A stretch of 55,297 bases of DNA from Candidatus Parcubacteria bacterium. GTDB lineage: Bacteria; Patescibacteriota; Saccharimonadia; Saccharimonadales; 2-12-FULL-41-12. A program made the position numbers and the translations under genes. The first letter of the stretch is position 1. The number at the start of each line of letters is the position of its first letter. Below are positions 24,972 to 33,715 of the stretch, piece after piece. Location: positions 1-55,297 of the forward strand of contig JAHWKM010000007.1 in the NCBI GenBank assembly GCA_019347895.1, given 5' to 3'. The notes below the pieces were generated by a model. The model made no database searches. It worked only from the letters and a program-made list of their open reading frames with translations, and was not told the origin of the DNA.

Positions 24972-25697
24972 TTATTTTTTATAATATTCCAGGGCTTCGA
25001 CGGCTGACTGCTGCTGGGCTTGCTGCTTGCTGGGGCCTTCGCCTTTGCCGCGAAGCTTGCCGCCGACGAATACGCCTATAGTAAAGATTTTATCGTGGTC
25101 GGGGCCTACTTCACTTAATACTTTGTAAACCGGCGTGGAGCCTTCACGGCTCTGGGCTAGTTCTTGCAAACGGCTTTTGGGATCCATCCATGAGCCGGTC
25201 TGTAAAATCGTCGGTAATGTGGCTAGGATTGTTTTGTCTATAAATTTCTTGGCCATATCATATCCTTGGTCAATATATATGGCGCCGACGACAGACTCAT
25301 AAGCGTTGGCCAATATTTGTGCCCTGGCGCGATCCGTTCCCCGGCGTTCTCCACGGCTTAAGCGCAGGTATTCTTCAAACCCTGCTTTTTCGGCTGCTTC
25401 GCCGATACTTTCAGTCCTCACCAAAGCGCTGCGCCAGTTAGTTAAAACGCCTTCCGGCTCACTGTAATTCTTATAAAGGTACTCAGTCACCACTAGCTCT
25501 AAAACCGCATCGCCTAAAAATTCCAGCCGCTCATTGTGCTCTCGGGCGGTTTTTTTATGTTCATTGATATAGGACCGGTGCGTGAAGGATGTTATTAGCA
25601 GCTCAATGTCATTAAAATCAGCCCCCAAAACATTCCTAGCAAAATCTTTATAGCGCTTAATATCGTTTTTATTCATATTCAACGGACCTGCATTCAT
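24972..25697 (-). CDS. rnc: Ribonuclease III
   Basis: Double-stranded-RNA endonuclease for rRNA and mRNA processing, 241 aa. The RNase III signature ERLEFLGDAVLELVV is present near residue 45, the second acidic cluster lies around ANAYESVVGAIYIDQGY, and a C-terminal dsRNA-binding domain spans about 170-240. An internal Met at residue 8 (25676) is an alternative start. The gene begins 12 nt after the Nudix stop in a compact nusB-Nudix-rnc group. Confidence 0.97.
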   Translation of the reverse strand: MNAGPLNMNKNDIKRYKDFARNVLGADFNDIELLITSFTHRSYINEHKKTAREHNERLEFLGDAVLELVVTEYLYKNYSEPEGVLTNWRSALVRTESIGEAAEKAGFEEYLRLSRGERRGTDRARAQILANAYESVVGAIYIDQGYDMAKKFIDKTILATLPTILQTGSWMDPKSRLQELAQSREGSTPVYKVLSEVGPDHDKIFTIGVFVGGKLRGKGEGPSKQQAQQQSAVEALEYYKK

Positions 25698-25709
25698 ACG
25701 GCCAACTTG

Positions 25710-26291
25710 CTAAAGTCCTCCGCTGCGAATTTTTTTAAGGCCCAGCAAAATTATCTTGCCTATATCTTCATACTCTATCTTATCCAGAGCTTCGTTGGCT
25801 TTAAACCAGCCGATGCCGTTCATCCAATCTTCCGGCTTAAGGTCATTAGTATCACCCTTCGCTTGAACCAGATAAATATCGGTGGTCATTAAAACCAGGC
25901 TGGTGGCGCGGCGATAACGGAAATTTATTTTACCTAGCCAGTTTAAAACCGTAAGTTCCTTTAGGCCCGTCTCCTCTTTTATCTCCCGCTCAGCGGTTTC
26001 TTTAGCGGATTCGTTTTCTTCAATGTGCCCTTTGGGTATGGTCCAGCGGTCTTTAGCGTCTTGTATGAGCAAGATTTCTACTTGGTTGGTTTTTTGATTC
26101 CGGCGAAAAACCATGCCGCCGCTGGTAGGTTCGCGGACTACTTCGTTGATTGTCGGTTTGCGCCGCGGTATAAATTTTTTGAATTTTTGAATAGGCTTAA
26201 TCGCCCCGGTATTCCCCAGTTTAGGAATTTTCGGTCTCGGAGGCTTAAACCCCTTCTTCTGTTTCGGCTCCTTGTCATTAGATTTGTTCAA
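25710..26291 (-). CDS. Nudix hydrolase
   Basis: 193 aa. The Nudix box is complete: GHIEENESAKETAEREIKEE followed by TGL, matching GX5EX7REUXEEXGU. The first ~45 residues are Lys/Pro-rich (KPPRPKIPKLG) and likely disordered. Substrate cannot be told from sequence; a nucleoside diphosphate or mRNA-cap-type role is possible. It lies between nusB and rnc in one transcription unit. Confidence 0.9.
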   Translation of the reverse strand: MNKSNDKEPKQKKGFKPPRPKIPKLGNTGAIKPIQKFKKFIPRRKPTINEVVREPTSGGMVFRRNQKTNQVEILLIQDAKDRWTIPKGHIEENESAKETAEREIKEETGLKELTVLNWLGKINFRYRRATSLVLMTTDIYLVQAKGDTNDLKPEDWMNGIGWFKANEALDKIEYEDIGKIILLGLKKIRSGGL

Positions 26292-26322
26292 TTTATGCTC
26301 CTGGAAAATATTTTGTAATCAG

Positions 26323-26796
26323 CTACTTTTTCTTAGTGCTTTTGGCTTTTGATTTTTTTGGTTTAGTGTCGGCCTCTATTTGGCTAAGCAATGTTCCAAG
26401 CACACCGTTTATAAATTTTGAAGAATTGTCGCCGCCGTAAGCCTTTGCCAGTTCGACGGCTTCATTTATTACCACTTTGGGCGGGACATCTTTGTGGTTT
26501 AACAGTTCATACGCGCCGATTTGCAGCACCATGTGGTCAATCTTGGCAATCTGGGCTAACGGCCAATCAGGGGCTATGGGCTGGAGTTTTTTATCCAGCT
26601 CAGTTTGATCTTTATTAACGCCGTTTACTAATTTTTTAATAAATTGTTTGTCGTCTAATTCAGCTTGATAGCGGCTAATATTGCGCTGCAAAACCTGGTC
26701 GATACTGACCGACTTCTCGCCGCATTCCCGCCTGAAAGCCACTTCATAAAGTGTTTGCAGCGAGATGATTCGGCCTAAATGGCGATTAGCGCTCAT
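26323..26796 (-). CDS. nusB: Transcription antitermination factor NusB
   Basis: RNA-binding all-helical protein that, with NusE, promotes antitermination at rRNA operons. 157 aa; typical features are [18 protein letters not shown] at the start and the C-terminal [21 protein letters not shown] stretch. The C-terminus has a Lys-rich tail. AGGAG lies upstream of the ATG. It follows rpmF by 33 nt. Confidence 0.95.
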   Translation of the reverse strand: MSANRHLGRIISLQTLYEVAFRRECGEKSVSIDQVLQRNISRYQAELDDKQFIKKLVNGVNKDQTELDKKLQPIAPDWPLAQIAKIDHMVLQIGAYELLNHKDVPPKVVINEAVELAKAYGGDNSSKFINGVLGTLLSQIEADTKPKKSKAKSTKKK

Positions 26797-26829
26797 TTGT
26801 TAATGCTCCTACGACATAGTATATCGTAT

Positions 26830-27024
26830 TTAATTTGCTTTTTTTGCTGTTTCGGTTTTTTTACTCAATGAGCCTGAGCCTTTAGTCGAACGGCCGGTTT
26901 CTCTTTTAGTGGTAAACACTTTTACCAGGCTTCTGGCGTTGACCTGGCGGGCCAGCTTGAGAACATGATGGCTCCGCCGGCTGGCGGTCTTCCTGTGACT
27001 GGTTCGTTTTTTGGGTTTTCCCAT
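26830..27024 (-). CDS. rpmF: 50S ribosomal protein bL32
   Basis: 64 aa. The N-terminus MGKPKKRTSHRKTASRRSHH matches the bL32 pattern (PKKRTS..R...RRSH). The usual C-terminal zinc site (four Cys or CxxC pairs) is absent; there is no Cys at all, as in C-minus paralogues, and the tail is Ser/Thr/Lys-rich. bS20 was considered because of size and basicity, but the motif favours bL32. A strong AAAGGAG site precedes the ATG. First gene of rpmF-nusB-Nudix-rnc. Confidence 0.85.
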   Translation of the reverse strand: MGKPKKRTSHRKTASRRSHHVLKLARQVNARSLVKVFTTKRETGRSTKGSGSLSKKTETAKKAN

Positions 27025-27049
27025 TAATTTCTCCTTTCAGTTACCCGTC

Positions 27050-27078
27050 ATTATATTACATTTAACTCTGTTTACCAA
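27050..27078 (-). promoter_or_regulatory. rpmF operon promoter
   Basis: Minus strand TTGGTA (27073-27078), 17-nt spacer, TATAAT (27050-27055). A CTCTGTT/AACAGAG inverted repeat (27065-27091) overlaps the -35 side and lies between this and the divergent LysM promoter. Confidence 0.6.
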
Positions 27079-27108
27079 CATCCGAACAGAGGTATTTAAC
27101 AAAAATCA

Positions 27109-27137
27109 TTGACTTTTTTGCTTATTAGTGTTATTGT
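27109..27137 (+). promoter_or_regulatory. Leaderless promoter of the LysM gene
   Basis: TTGACT (27109-27114), 17-nt spacer, TATTGT (27132-27137), then 7 nt to the ATG at 27145. The -35 box itself starts with a TTG that opens the reading frame further upstream, but a promoter there argues for the ATG as the real start. Confidence 0.65.
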
Positions 27138-27144
27138 TTACCTT

Positions 27145-27630
27145 ATGGCAAAACTTAGATACAGAACTTTAATACCCCGAGCAGAAGATCATGAAAGAGC
27201 TGATCCGGGAATATTAGAAAGTGTTGAAGTGAAATCAGCTGACCGTACAAAATTCATAAGAAGACGGGTCATTGCTTTAGCAATTGCTGGGTTAGGAATA
27301 GGAGCGGCAATAGGCGGTTTATCTGGAGAAAGAACGAATGCTGCCAAGACTCAGATGGCTAATCCAGGCCAACTAGGAAGTGATCATCGACAAAAAGAAA
27401 TTGAAATTCAGGAAGGAGACACATTGTCCGAGATTGCTCAAGAAGATCTCGAAGGCCGGGCTTCTCGCCAGCCTTTTGCGGAAAGCGCCACAGGTGCTGA
27501 TATATACGCAAGAACAGATGAGATAGCGAAAGCCAATGGAATTCCAGACCCTCATAGCTTAGCCGAGGGGCAAAAATTAGATTTGCCGTCTGGCAGTAGT
27601 GTTGTGATCCGAGTCAGTCCACTTGAATAA
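27145..27630 (+). CDS. Membrane-anchored LysM-domain protein
   Basis: 161 aa from the ATG at 27145. The cytosolic N-terminus has basic clusters (KLRYRTLIPR, TKFIRRR), followed by one membrane helix (about 43-62, VIALAIAGLGIGAAIGGL) and an outside LysM module (about 88-155: IEIQEGDTLSEIAQED ... IAKANGIPDPHSLAEGQKL). LysM binds N-acetylglucosamine in peptidoglycan, so a wall-attachment role fits. The module contains an insert of ~25 residues between its two helices. It converges with leuS, ending 3 nt from it. Confidence 0.85.
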   Translation: MAKLRYRTLIPRAEDHERADPGILESVEVKSADRTKFIRRRVIALAIAGLGIGAAIGGLSGERTNAAKTQMANPGQLGSDHRQKEIEIQEGDTLSEIAQEDLEGRASRQPFAESATGADIYARTDEIAKANGIPDPHSLAEGQKLDLPSGSSVVIRVSPLE

Positions 27631-27633
27631 AAT

Positions 27634-30099
27634 CTAAGTAACAAAGTTAATGAGTTTTTGGGGTACGTAGATGGTTTTGCGTATCTCATTTTTGTCTAAA
27701 TGCTGGGTAACCTTGGGATCGGCTTTAGCGGCATCGACTATAGCGGCTTCTGTGGCGTTAGCCGGAACTTCAATGTTGGCCCGCAGCTTGCCGTTAACTT
27801 GCACCACTATCTGGATTTTATCGGTTATCAAATATTTCTCGTCATGTTCCGGCCAGGCGCTAATATGCACCGAGCCTTCTTTGCCCAGGTCTTTCCAAAG
27901 CTCCTCGCTAATGTGCGGAGCAAACGGGGCCAGCAGCTGGAGCAATGTAGTCAGCGCGAACCGCCAATCGATTTTGGCTGCGAAGCCTTGATCGGCCTTG
28001 ATCTTATAAAGCTCATTTGTGTATTCCATAAGCGCGGCGATTGCCGTGTTGAACTGCATGTTTTGCAGGTCCTCGCTAACTTTTTTGATGGCTTTGTGCG
28101 CCGACCGCAAAATCGCTGCGTCATCCGCAGAACCTGCCTCAGGCGCTTCCAGAAATTCCTGAGTCAAAGTCCAAACCCGCATTAAAAACCTATGCGTTCC
28201 GCCTATGCCTTCCACGCTCCAGTTGGCTGCCTGGTTCCACGGTGCGATGAATAATTCCATCAATCTTATTGAGTCTGCTCCGTAGCCTTGAGTAATTAAC
28301 ACGCCGGGTTCGATCGTATTGTTTTTACTTTTGCTCATTTTTTGACCGTCTGGAGCTAAAATCATGCCATGGTTGCGCAGCTTGGAAAACGGCTCGTGAA
28401 AATTGATTATGCCTTCGTCATGCATTACCTTCGTCCAAAACCGGGCGTAAAGCAGATGCATCACGGCGTGTTCCGCTCCACCTATATAGTCATCGACCGG
28501 CAACCAGAATTTTGCCTTTTCATCGCTAAAGGCTTTTTCATCATTGTGCGGATCAGCAAAGCGCAGGAAATACCAGCTGGAACAGGCGAAACCGTCCATG
28601 GTATCTGTTTCCCGCTCGGCCTGTCCGCCGCATTTAGGGCAAGTTGTGTTAACGAATTCTGATGACCGGGCCAACGGGCTGCGGCCGTCGCCGCTTGGCT
28701 CGTATGATTCCATTTCCGGCAGCACAACCGGCAGCTGCCCGTCCGGAACCGGCACGGCTCCGTCCTTCGGACAATGAATAATCGGTATCGGAGCCCCCCA
28801 ATACCTTTGCCGGCTAATCAACCAATCACGGATTTTATAACTTACATGTGTAGTCGCCAGTTGGTTGTCTTCAAGATATTTGATTATTTCTTCCCGCAGG
28901 CTTCCGGCAATTTGACCCTTGAATACCTCTGGCTCCATCAATATCCCGTTTTTCATATCCGAATAACAATACTCTAGGTTTCGAACTTTTTCGGCTTCCT
29001 CCTTATCTGCCGGGAATAAAACTGGTTTAAGCTGTATGTTGTATTTTTTTGCAAACCGAAAATCGCGTTCATCATGAACTGAGCATTTCACAATGCCGGT
29101 GCCATAATGCGATAGTGCATAGCTAGCAACCCAAATGGGTAATTTACCGTTTCCTACTGGATCATCAATATAACGTCCCGTAAAAATTCCTTCTACATCT
29201 TCTTCGTCTGTATAACCTTGTAAGTCGCGCTTTTTCGTCATTTCTTTTGCGAATTTTAATACCTTTTTTTCTTCGGCTGCCCCCCTTACAAGTTCAGTCA
29301 AAAAAGGATGGTCTGGCGCAATAACTACAAATGTATCGGCAGTGAAGGCTTCAAAATGCGCAGAGAATGTTTGAATCTGCATGTCCGTCCCTGCAACGGG
29401 CGCAGTAAAAGTCATTCCTTTGCTGTGGCCGATCCAGTTACGCTGCATGGTTTTGATAGAAGGCGACCAGTCCACGTCATCCAAATCCTTTTCCAGCCGA
29501 TCGGCATATTCCGTAATCTTGAAGAACCATTGTTTTAACATTTTCTTCTCAACGGTTGAACCGCAGCGCCAGCATACGCCATTTTCCACCTGCTCATTAG
29601 CAAGTACCGTTTTATCGACCGGACACCACCACTGCGAGCTTTCTTTTTGATAAGCTAAGCCCCTTTTAAATAGCATCAGGAAAAACCACTGGGTCCATTT
29701 GTAATACGCTGGGTCTGTGCTGTTAATTTCACGCTCCCAGTCGTAATCAAAACCCATCTGGATCAGCTGCTGCTTAAAGCGTTTGGTATTTTCCTCCAGT
29801 GCCTTCTGCGGGCTGGTACCGGTTTTTATGGCGTAGTTTTCAGCCGGTAATCCAAAGCCGTCCCAACCCATCGGATGAAGAACATTAAACCCGCGCATCC
29901 GGTTAAAACGGCTTATAGTGTCGCCGATAGTGTAATTGCGCACATGGCCGACATGCATGGCCGCTCCGCTGGGATAAGGAAAATATTCCAGAACATACTT
30001 TTTTGGCTTGGTTTTGTGCTCACTAGCCTTGTAAATGCCGCTTTCATGCCAAACTTTTTGCCACCGCGGCTCAATTTCTTTTGGATTATACCTCTTCAT
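27634..30099 (-). CDS. leuS: Leucine--tRNA ligase
   Basis: Class I synthetase charging tRNA-Leu, 821 aa. HIGH motif AMHVGHVRNYTIGD near residue 45, zinc-binding CWRCGS region near 175, CP1 editing domain (about 220-415, including the acidic-rich GTGIVKCSVHDERDFRFAKK), KMSKS as DGQKMSKSKNNT near 575, and a C-terminal anticodon/tail domain. All are intact. TACAAT in a TGnTACAAT context lies 10 nt before the ATG, with no Shine-Dalgarno. Both tRNA-Leu genes it would charge are in this window. Confidence 0.98.
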   Translation of the reverse strand: MKRYNPKEIEPRWQKVWHESGIYKASEHKTKPKKYVLEYFPYPSGAAMHVGHVRNYTIGDTISRFNRMRGFNVLHPMGWDGFGLPAENYAIKTGTSPQKALEENTKRFKQQLIQMGFDYDWEREINSTDPAYYKWTQWFFLMLFKRGLAYQKESSQWWCPVDKTVLANEQVENGVCWRCGSTVEKKMLKQWFFKITEYADRLEKDLDDVDWSPSIKTMQRNWIGHSKGMTFTAPVAGTDMQIQTFSAHFEAFTADTFVVIAPDHPFLTELVRGAAEEKKVLKFAKEMTKKRDLQGYTDEEDVEGIFTGRYIDDPVGNGKLPIWVASYALSHYGTGIVKCSVHDERDFRFAKKYNIQLKPVLFPADKEEAEKVRNLEYCYSDMKNGILMEPEVFKGQIAGSLREEIIKYLEDNQLATTHVSYKIRDWLISRQRYWGAPIPIIHCPKDGAVPVPDGQLPVVLPEMESYEPSGDGRSPLARSSEFVNTTCPKCGGQAERETDTMDGFACSSWYFLRFADPHNDEKAFSDEKAKFWLPVDDYIGGAEHAVMHLLYARFWTKVMHDEGIINFHEPFSKLRNHGMILAPDGQKMSKSKNNTIEPGVLITQGYGADSIRLMELFIAPWNQAANWSVEGIGGTHRFLMRVWTLTQEFLEAPEAGSADDAAILRSAHKAIKKVSEDLQNMQFNTAIAALMEYTNELYKIKADQGFAAKIDWRFALTTLLQLLAPFAPHISEELWKDLGKEGSVHISAWPEHDEKYLITDKIQIVVQVNGKLRANIEVPANATEAAIVDAAKADPKVTQHLDKNEIRKTIYVPQKLINFVT

Positions 30100-30166
30100 A
30101 GCAGACTACATTGTAGCAAATTATCTCTTTAGCCGTTTGAGTATTATAATCTAGGCTAGATATTCT

Positions 30167-30952
30167 ATGATTACGCAAATATTTTTGCTGCAAGTTGTTT
30201 TATCCTTCTTTGTCGGCGGGCTTTATATAGCTGGCATGGTACGGATTTCCGAAAAGTTCGGCTCCAAAATCGGAGGGCTGTTAATAGGCCTGCCCGCGAT
30301 GGTTTTGGTGAGTCTGGTCTTCATTGCTATAACACAAGATAAAAGCGCGCTTTTAGAGGCTATCCAGATAATGCCGGCGACGGTAGCCGCGGGCAGTATA
30401 TTTTTGATGGTTTTTATTTTGCTATTTAGATACGGTCCTCTTTTGGCTTATCTTGGCGCGATCTTTGTCTGGCTTTCTTTGAATTTGCCTTTGGTATTTT
30501 TCGAAGTCAAAGAATTCTTCTGGGCATTATTAATTGGTATTGTGCTACTCATAATTAGTATGGGTTATTTTCATCGTTTGCCGCACATGAAGCTCCCGTC
30601 CCTTCATATAAAAAATAGTGAGCTGCTGCTGAGATTCTTTTTTGCGGGAGGTCTGGTGGCTCTCGCCGTCTTCATGGCCGAAGTCGCTAATCCGCTTTGG
30701 GGCGGGCTTTTGGCAAGCTTCCCGGTAGCATTTTCATCCACAGTAATCATCGTCACGCGGACGCATGGAAAGAAATTTTTGTCATCATTATCGCGGTCAA
30801 TGGTAAACGCCGGTATTGCTAACGTAGTCTTCGTGGTTGGGATTTTTATATTTGTCCCTATTTTTGGAGTACCTCTTGGGATAGTGTTGGGATATTTATT
30901 TTGCCTTGTATCAGCCGCAATTTCCTATTACTATATTATGTCTAAACTCTGA
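30167..30952 (+). CDS. Eight-helix integral membrane protein, DUF3147-like
   Basis: 261 aa, almost entirely hydrophobic, with about eight helices in two similar halves. Each half has a Gly-rich re-entrant-looking motif: FGSKIGGLLIGLPAMVLVSL in the first and NPLWGGLLASFPVAFSSTVI in the second. This internal repeat resembles DUF3147/small-transporter families, but no substrate can be named. It is divergent from leuS (67-bp gap with a TATAAT near 30143) and convergent with the aminotransferase. Confidence 0.75.
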   Translation: MITQIFLLQVVLSFFVGGLYIAGMVRISEKFGSKIGGLLIGLPAMVLVSLVFIAITQDKSALLEAIQIMPATVAAGSIFLMVFILLFRYGPLLAYLGAIFVWLSLNLPLVFFEVKEFFWALLIGIVLLIISMGYFHRLPHMKLPSLHIKNSELLLRFFFAGGLVALAVFMAEVANPLWGGLLASFPVAFSSTVIIVTRTHGKKFLSSLSRSMVNAGIANVVFVVGIFIFVPIFGVPLGIVLGYLFCLVSAAISYYYIMSKL

Positions 30953-30958
30953 CTTCGG

Positions 30959-32260
30959 TCAACCAGGGATTATCGCGGCTATGGTGCGGAGGGTTTCGGC
31001 AAATTTATTGTCATTAGTCTCCAAAAGCGTCATTCGAAATCCAGGGACATAACTGTTAAAACCAGTGCTTAGTGGCACCACGCAAATACCGGTTGCACCA
31101 AGTAATTGGTAGCAAAAGCGCTTATCAAAATCTGCTTCGTGGATTGCTGCTAATTCCGCATTTAGGAGCTTTTGGGCCTCGGGATTAGCCGCCGGAATGT
31201 TGAGCGGTTTGAGAATAAACTCTTCAGAAAATGTTACTGAAAGATAAAAGGCGCCCCTTGGCATAACCACATGCAGCGACGGGTGGCTGCCCAGTATTTC
31301 TACGGCACGGCGACCCCGTCTTTCATAACGAGCCAAACGTGCGGACAGGTGTTTGGGATAACGCGGGTCACTCAGGATCGTAGGCAAGACCGTTTGGGGC
31401 AAAGATGTCGAGCAAACCTCAGTCATTTTAGCGTTTTCGATTGAGCCGGCATACAGCGCAAAGTTCTCATCTGTATCAGTGTTATAAAATTCCACCCAAC
31501 CACATCGGCTTCCGGGCCATGGCACTTCCTTGGATAAGCCACGCATAATTACCGTTGGCACCCCGTCTGCTAGACTTGCCAACGAAACAAAATCGCTACT
31601 TTCATAAGCCATGTTCGCGTAAATCTCATCGGCGATCAAAAAAAGCTCATATTCCTGCGCGATTTTCACAAATTCCTTTAAAATTTTACGCGGATAGACC
31701 ATGCCGGTGGGATTGTCCGGATTAATAATAAGCAAACCTGCAATATTAGGATTACTTCGAACCTTATAACGTATCTCATTAACGTCGGGGTACCAGTTGT
31801 TGAGTGGATCTAGTTTGTATGTCAGCATTGCGGAACTGCCGTGTGCGCCTTCTAGAGAAGAATGGGTTGGATATGCCGGATTTGGGCCGAGAATGCGCGC
31901 CGACGGGTTGAGCCAGGTGTACACTTTATTAATAGCGTCGCCCAAGCCATTAAAGAAAAGAATGTTTTCAGCACTGAGATTTACACCAGTTTCCCGACTT
32001 CTAGCTACTGACAAAAATTCGCGGGCCTTTGTCATACCTTTAGTTGGGGAGTACTTATACGACGCACTTCCCTCGCTAGCTGCTTCAGCAACAATTTCGC
32101 GGGCCCATAGCGGAACTTCTTCTCCTTTAGACACAGGATCACCAATATTCTCCCAGGTAATATTAAGACCGGTTTGCTCGAGTTTATTTGCGAATTTAAC
32201 AATATCGCGAATCTCATACTTTAATTCCTCAGAACCAGGATGAACAATATTTAGCCTCAT
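30959..32260 (-). CDS. PLP-dependent aminotransferase, class I/II
   Basis: 433 aa. Fold-type I features: substrate/cofactor motif NPDNPTGMVYP, IADEIYANMAY with the cofactor-binding Asp/Tyr, the Schiff-base Lys in IMRGLSKEVPWPGSRCGW, and a C-terminal Arg region PGFRMTLLE. An alanine or aspartate-type transaminase is likely, but specificity cannot be read. Its ATG overlaps the stop of a tiny upstream frame, which in turn overlaps a truncated racemase-like ORF; together with ddl upstream this suggests a link to alanine and cell-wall supply. Confidence 0.92.
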   Translation of the reverse strand: MRLNIVHPGSEELKYEIRDIVKFANKLEQTGLNITWENIGDPVSKGEEVPLWAREIVAEAASEGSASYKYSPTKGMTKAREFLSVARSRETGVNLSAENILFFNGLGDAINKVYTWLNPSARILGPNPAYPTHSSLEGAHGSSAMLTYKLDPLNNWYPDVNEIRYKVRSNPNIAGLLIINPDNPTGMVYPRKILKEFVKIAQEYELFLIADEIYANMAYESSDFVSLASLADGVPTVIMRGLSKEVPWPGSRCGWVEFYNTDTDENFALYAGSIENAKMTEVCSTSLPQTVLPTILSDPRYPKHLSARLARYERRGRRAVEILGSHPSLHVVMPRGAFYLSVTFSEEFILKPLNIPAANPEAQKLLNAELAAIHEADFDKRFCYQLLGATGICVVPLSTGFNSYVPGFRMTLLETNDNKFAETLRTIAAIIPG

Positions 32261-32313
32261 TGAACCCCCCGCAAGTTAAACGATGTTATTGGCTTGATTT
32301 GTGGGTGGTTCAT
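32257..32313 (-). other. 18-codon frame overlapping both neighbours
   Basis: A minimal reading frame whose start overlaps the stop of the 55-aa ORF (ATGA-type) and whose stop overlaps the aminotransferase ATG. It may serve translational coupling rather than encode a functional peptide. Confidence 0.3.
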
Positions 32314-32477
32314 AATACTAAACTCCTCCGAACATCTGGCGACAAGCCAGTAAGTAGCGTATAGGAAAACAAGTCATGTTCGGCAGAGATGGCTGCGCGC
32401 GAAATTTCGATACGATTATATACCTCGTATGGACGCTCTAGCGTTTTTAATAGTTGTTTAATGTGTTTGCGGATCAT
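32310..32477 (-). pseudogene. Truncated alanine-racemase-like ORF (55 aa)
   Basis: A strong ribosome-binding site (AGGAGAGGAA) precedes the ATG. The peptide contains YEVYNRIEISRAAISAEHDL, which resembles the first strand and helix of alanine racemases (...EI(S/D)..AL.HN...); a full racemase would be ~370 aa, and the PLP Lys region is absent. It sits between ddl and an aminotransferase, the expected neighbourhood for D-alanine synthesis. It is either a remnant of a deleted alr or a small protein retained for coupling. Medium-low certainty on homology. Confidence 0.5.
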
Positions 32478-32490
32478 TTCCTCTCCTGGG

Positions 32491-33660
32491 CTAGAATTGC
32501 TGGAGATAGTTAGTGGAAAAGACGGTATTTTGACGATTGACGCGCTGCCAGCGCTCTTCAGCCAGGCGAGTCAGTGTTTGCACCAGCTCGACATTGGAAA
32601 TACCAGCAGCCCGCCAATTATGTGCGTAGAGACCGCCTGGCATGGGGTTAACTTCGTTGAAATAAACTGTTTCGCTCTCGTTATCGATCAACATATCGAT
32701 ACGAGCAATGCCTTCGCAGCCAAGAGCACGATAAACCTTTAGCCCAGTTTGCTCGGCTTTGTCATAAAGTTCTTTATAAAGCTTGGCCGGCAGTTCGCTG
32801 TAGCCCTGCGCTCCTTTAACGCCGCCCTTTTTGCCGCCGCCTTTTTTGCCGCCGCCCATATATTTGGTGTCAAAGTCAAAAAAGTCTTCCGGTTTGGTCA
32901 GCGGCCGTTCTAAAAATGCTGGTTTCAGCTCTTCATTACCCATAATGGGCAGCGTAACCTCAACTAAATGCGGGACTTCTTCTTCCACCAGCACCTTGTT
33001 GTCATAATGGCAGGCCACCTCAATAGCATTTTGCAATTCCTGGCGATTATTTACTCGTGTAATACCGATGCTCGAACCCAGATGGGCTGGTTTCACGAAT
33101 AATGGATATTCAAGCGAGTTCTCCAGCTCGTTTAAAATTTCACTACTTTTGCGCGCAAATGTATCGCGAAATAGATATTCATATTTCGAAACGCTTATTT
33201 TATTAGCTTCGGCTATTTGTTTGGCGAGCACTTTATCCATCGCTAGTACGCTGGCGTCTTGATCGCAACCGACAAAAGGTACATTGGCCATGCGTAGCAG
33301 CCCCATTAGGCTGCCGTCTTCGCCATAAGTGCCGTGCATAGCCGGAAAGACTATATCGATCTTGCGGGCTGTCTTGCGTCCGGCAATGCCACTGGCCTTA
33401 ACCAGTGTCATGCCGCCGTCAAACTGTACGCTTGCAGCTTGCGTCTTGTGTAAAAAGTCCTGGATTTGACCGGAGCTAAATAATGAAATATCCTTTAGCT
33501 TATCATCCCAATACCATACCCCATCCTTGGCAATATATACGGCTTCTACCCTGTGTTGGCGAGTCAACTCCAACGGCTTAATAATACTGGCTAAGGCCGT
33601 AACAACTGATACATCGTGCTCTGTAGAGCGCCCGCCAAATATAACTGCTATTGTTTTCAT
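32491..33660 (-). CDS. ddl: D-alanine--D-alanine ligase
   Basis: ATP-grasp ligase making the D-Ala-D-Ala stem terminus, 389 aa. Seen: N-terminal IAVIFGGRSTEHDVSVVTA, PAMHGTYGEDGSLMGLL, FVKPAHLGSSIGITRV, and the C-terminal EVNPMPGG metal-binding end. Odd point: the omega-loop after FFDFDTKY carries a Gly/Lys-repeat insertion (GGGKKGGGKKGG type, near residue 265, encoded by a short GGC/AAA-rich repeat at 32820-32860). The C-terminus extends ~45 residues past the grasp motif. A leaderless promoter lies directly upstream. Confidence 0.95.
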   Translation of the reverse strand: MKTIAVIFGGRSTEHDVSVVTALASIIKPLELTRQHRVEAVYIAKDGVWYWDDKLKDISLFSSGQIQDFLHKTQAASVQFDGGMTLVKASGIAGRKTARKIDIVFPAMHGTYGEDGSLMGLLRMANVPFVGCDQDASVLAMDKVLAKQIAEANKISVSKYEYLFRDTFARKSSEILNELENSLEYPLFVKPAHLGSSIGITRVNNRQELQNAIEVACHYDNKVLVEEEVPHLVEVTLPIMGNEELKPAFLERPLTKPEDFFDFDTKYMGGGKKGGGKKGGVKGAQGYSELPAKLYKELYDKAEQTGLKVYRALGCEGIARIDMLIDNESETVYFNEVNPMPGGLYAHNWRAAGISNVELVQTLTRLAEERWQRVNRQNTVFSTNYLQQF

Positions 33661-33667
33661 GCTTTTT

Positions 33668-33695
33668 ATTATAGCCGCTTATTTTACAATTACAA
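33668..33695 (-). promoter_or_regulatory. Leaderless promoter of ddl
   Basis: Minus strand TTGTAA (33690-33695), 16-nt spacer, TATAAT (33668-33673), then 7 nt to the ATG. Confidence 0.6.
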
Positions 33696-33715
33696 CCTAC
33701 AATTAACTGCTACAA

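Noticed and set aside
26830-27024. bS20 (rpsT) for the 64-aa basic protein
   Set aside because: The PKKRTS...RRSH pattern at the N-terminus fits bL32; bS20 would be longer and helical throughout.
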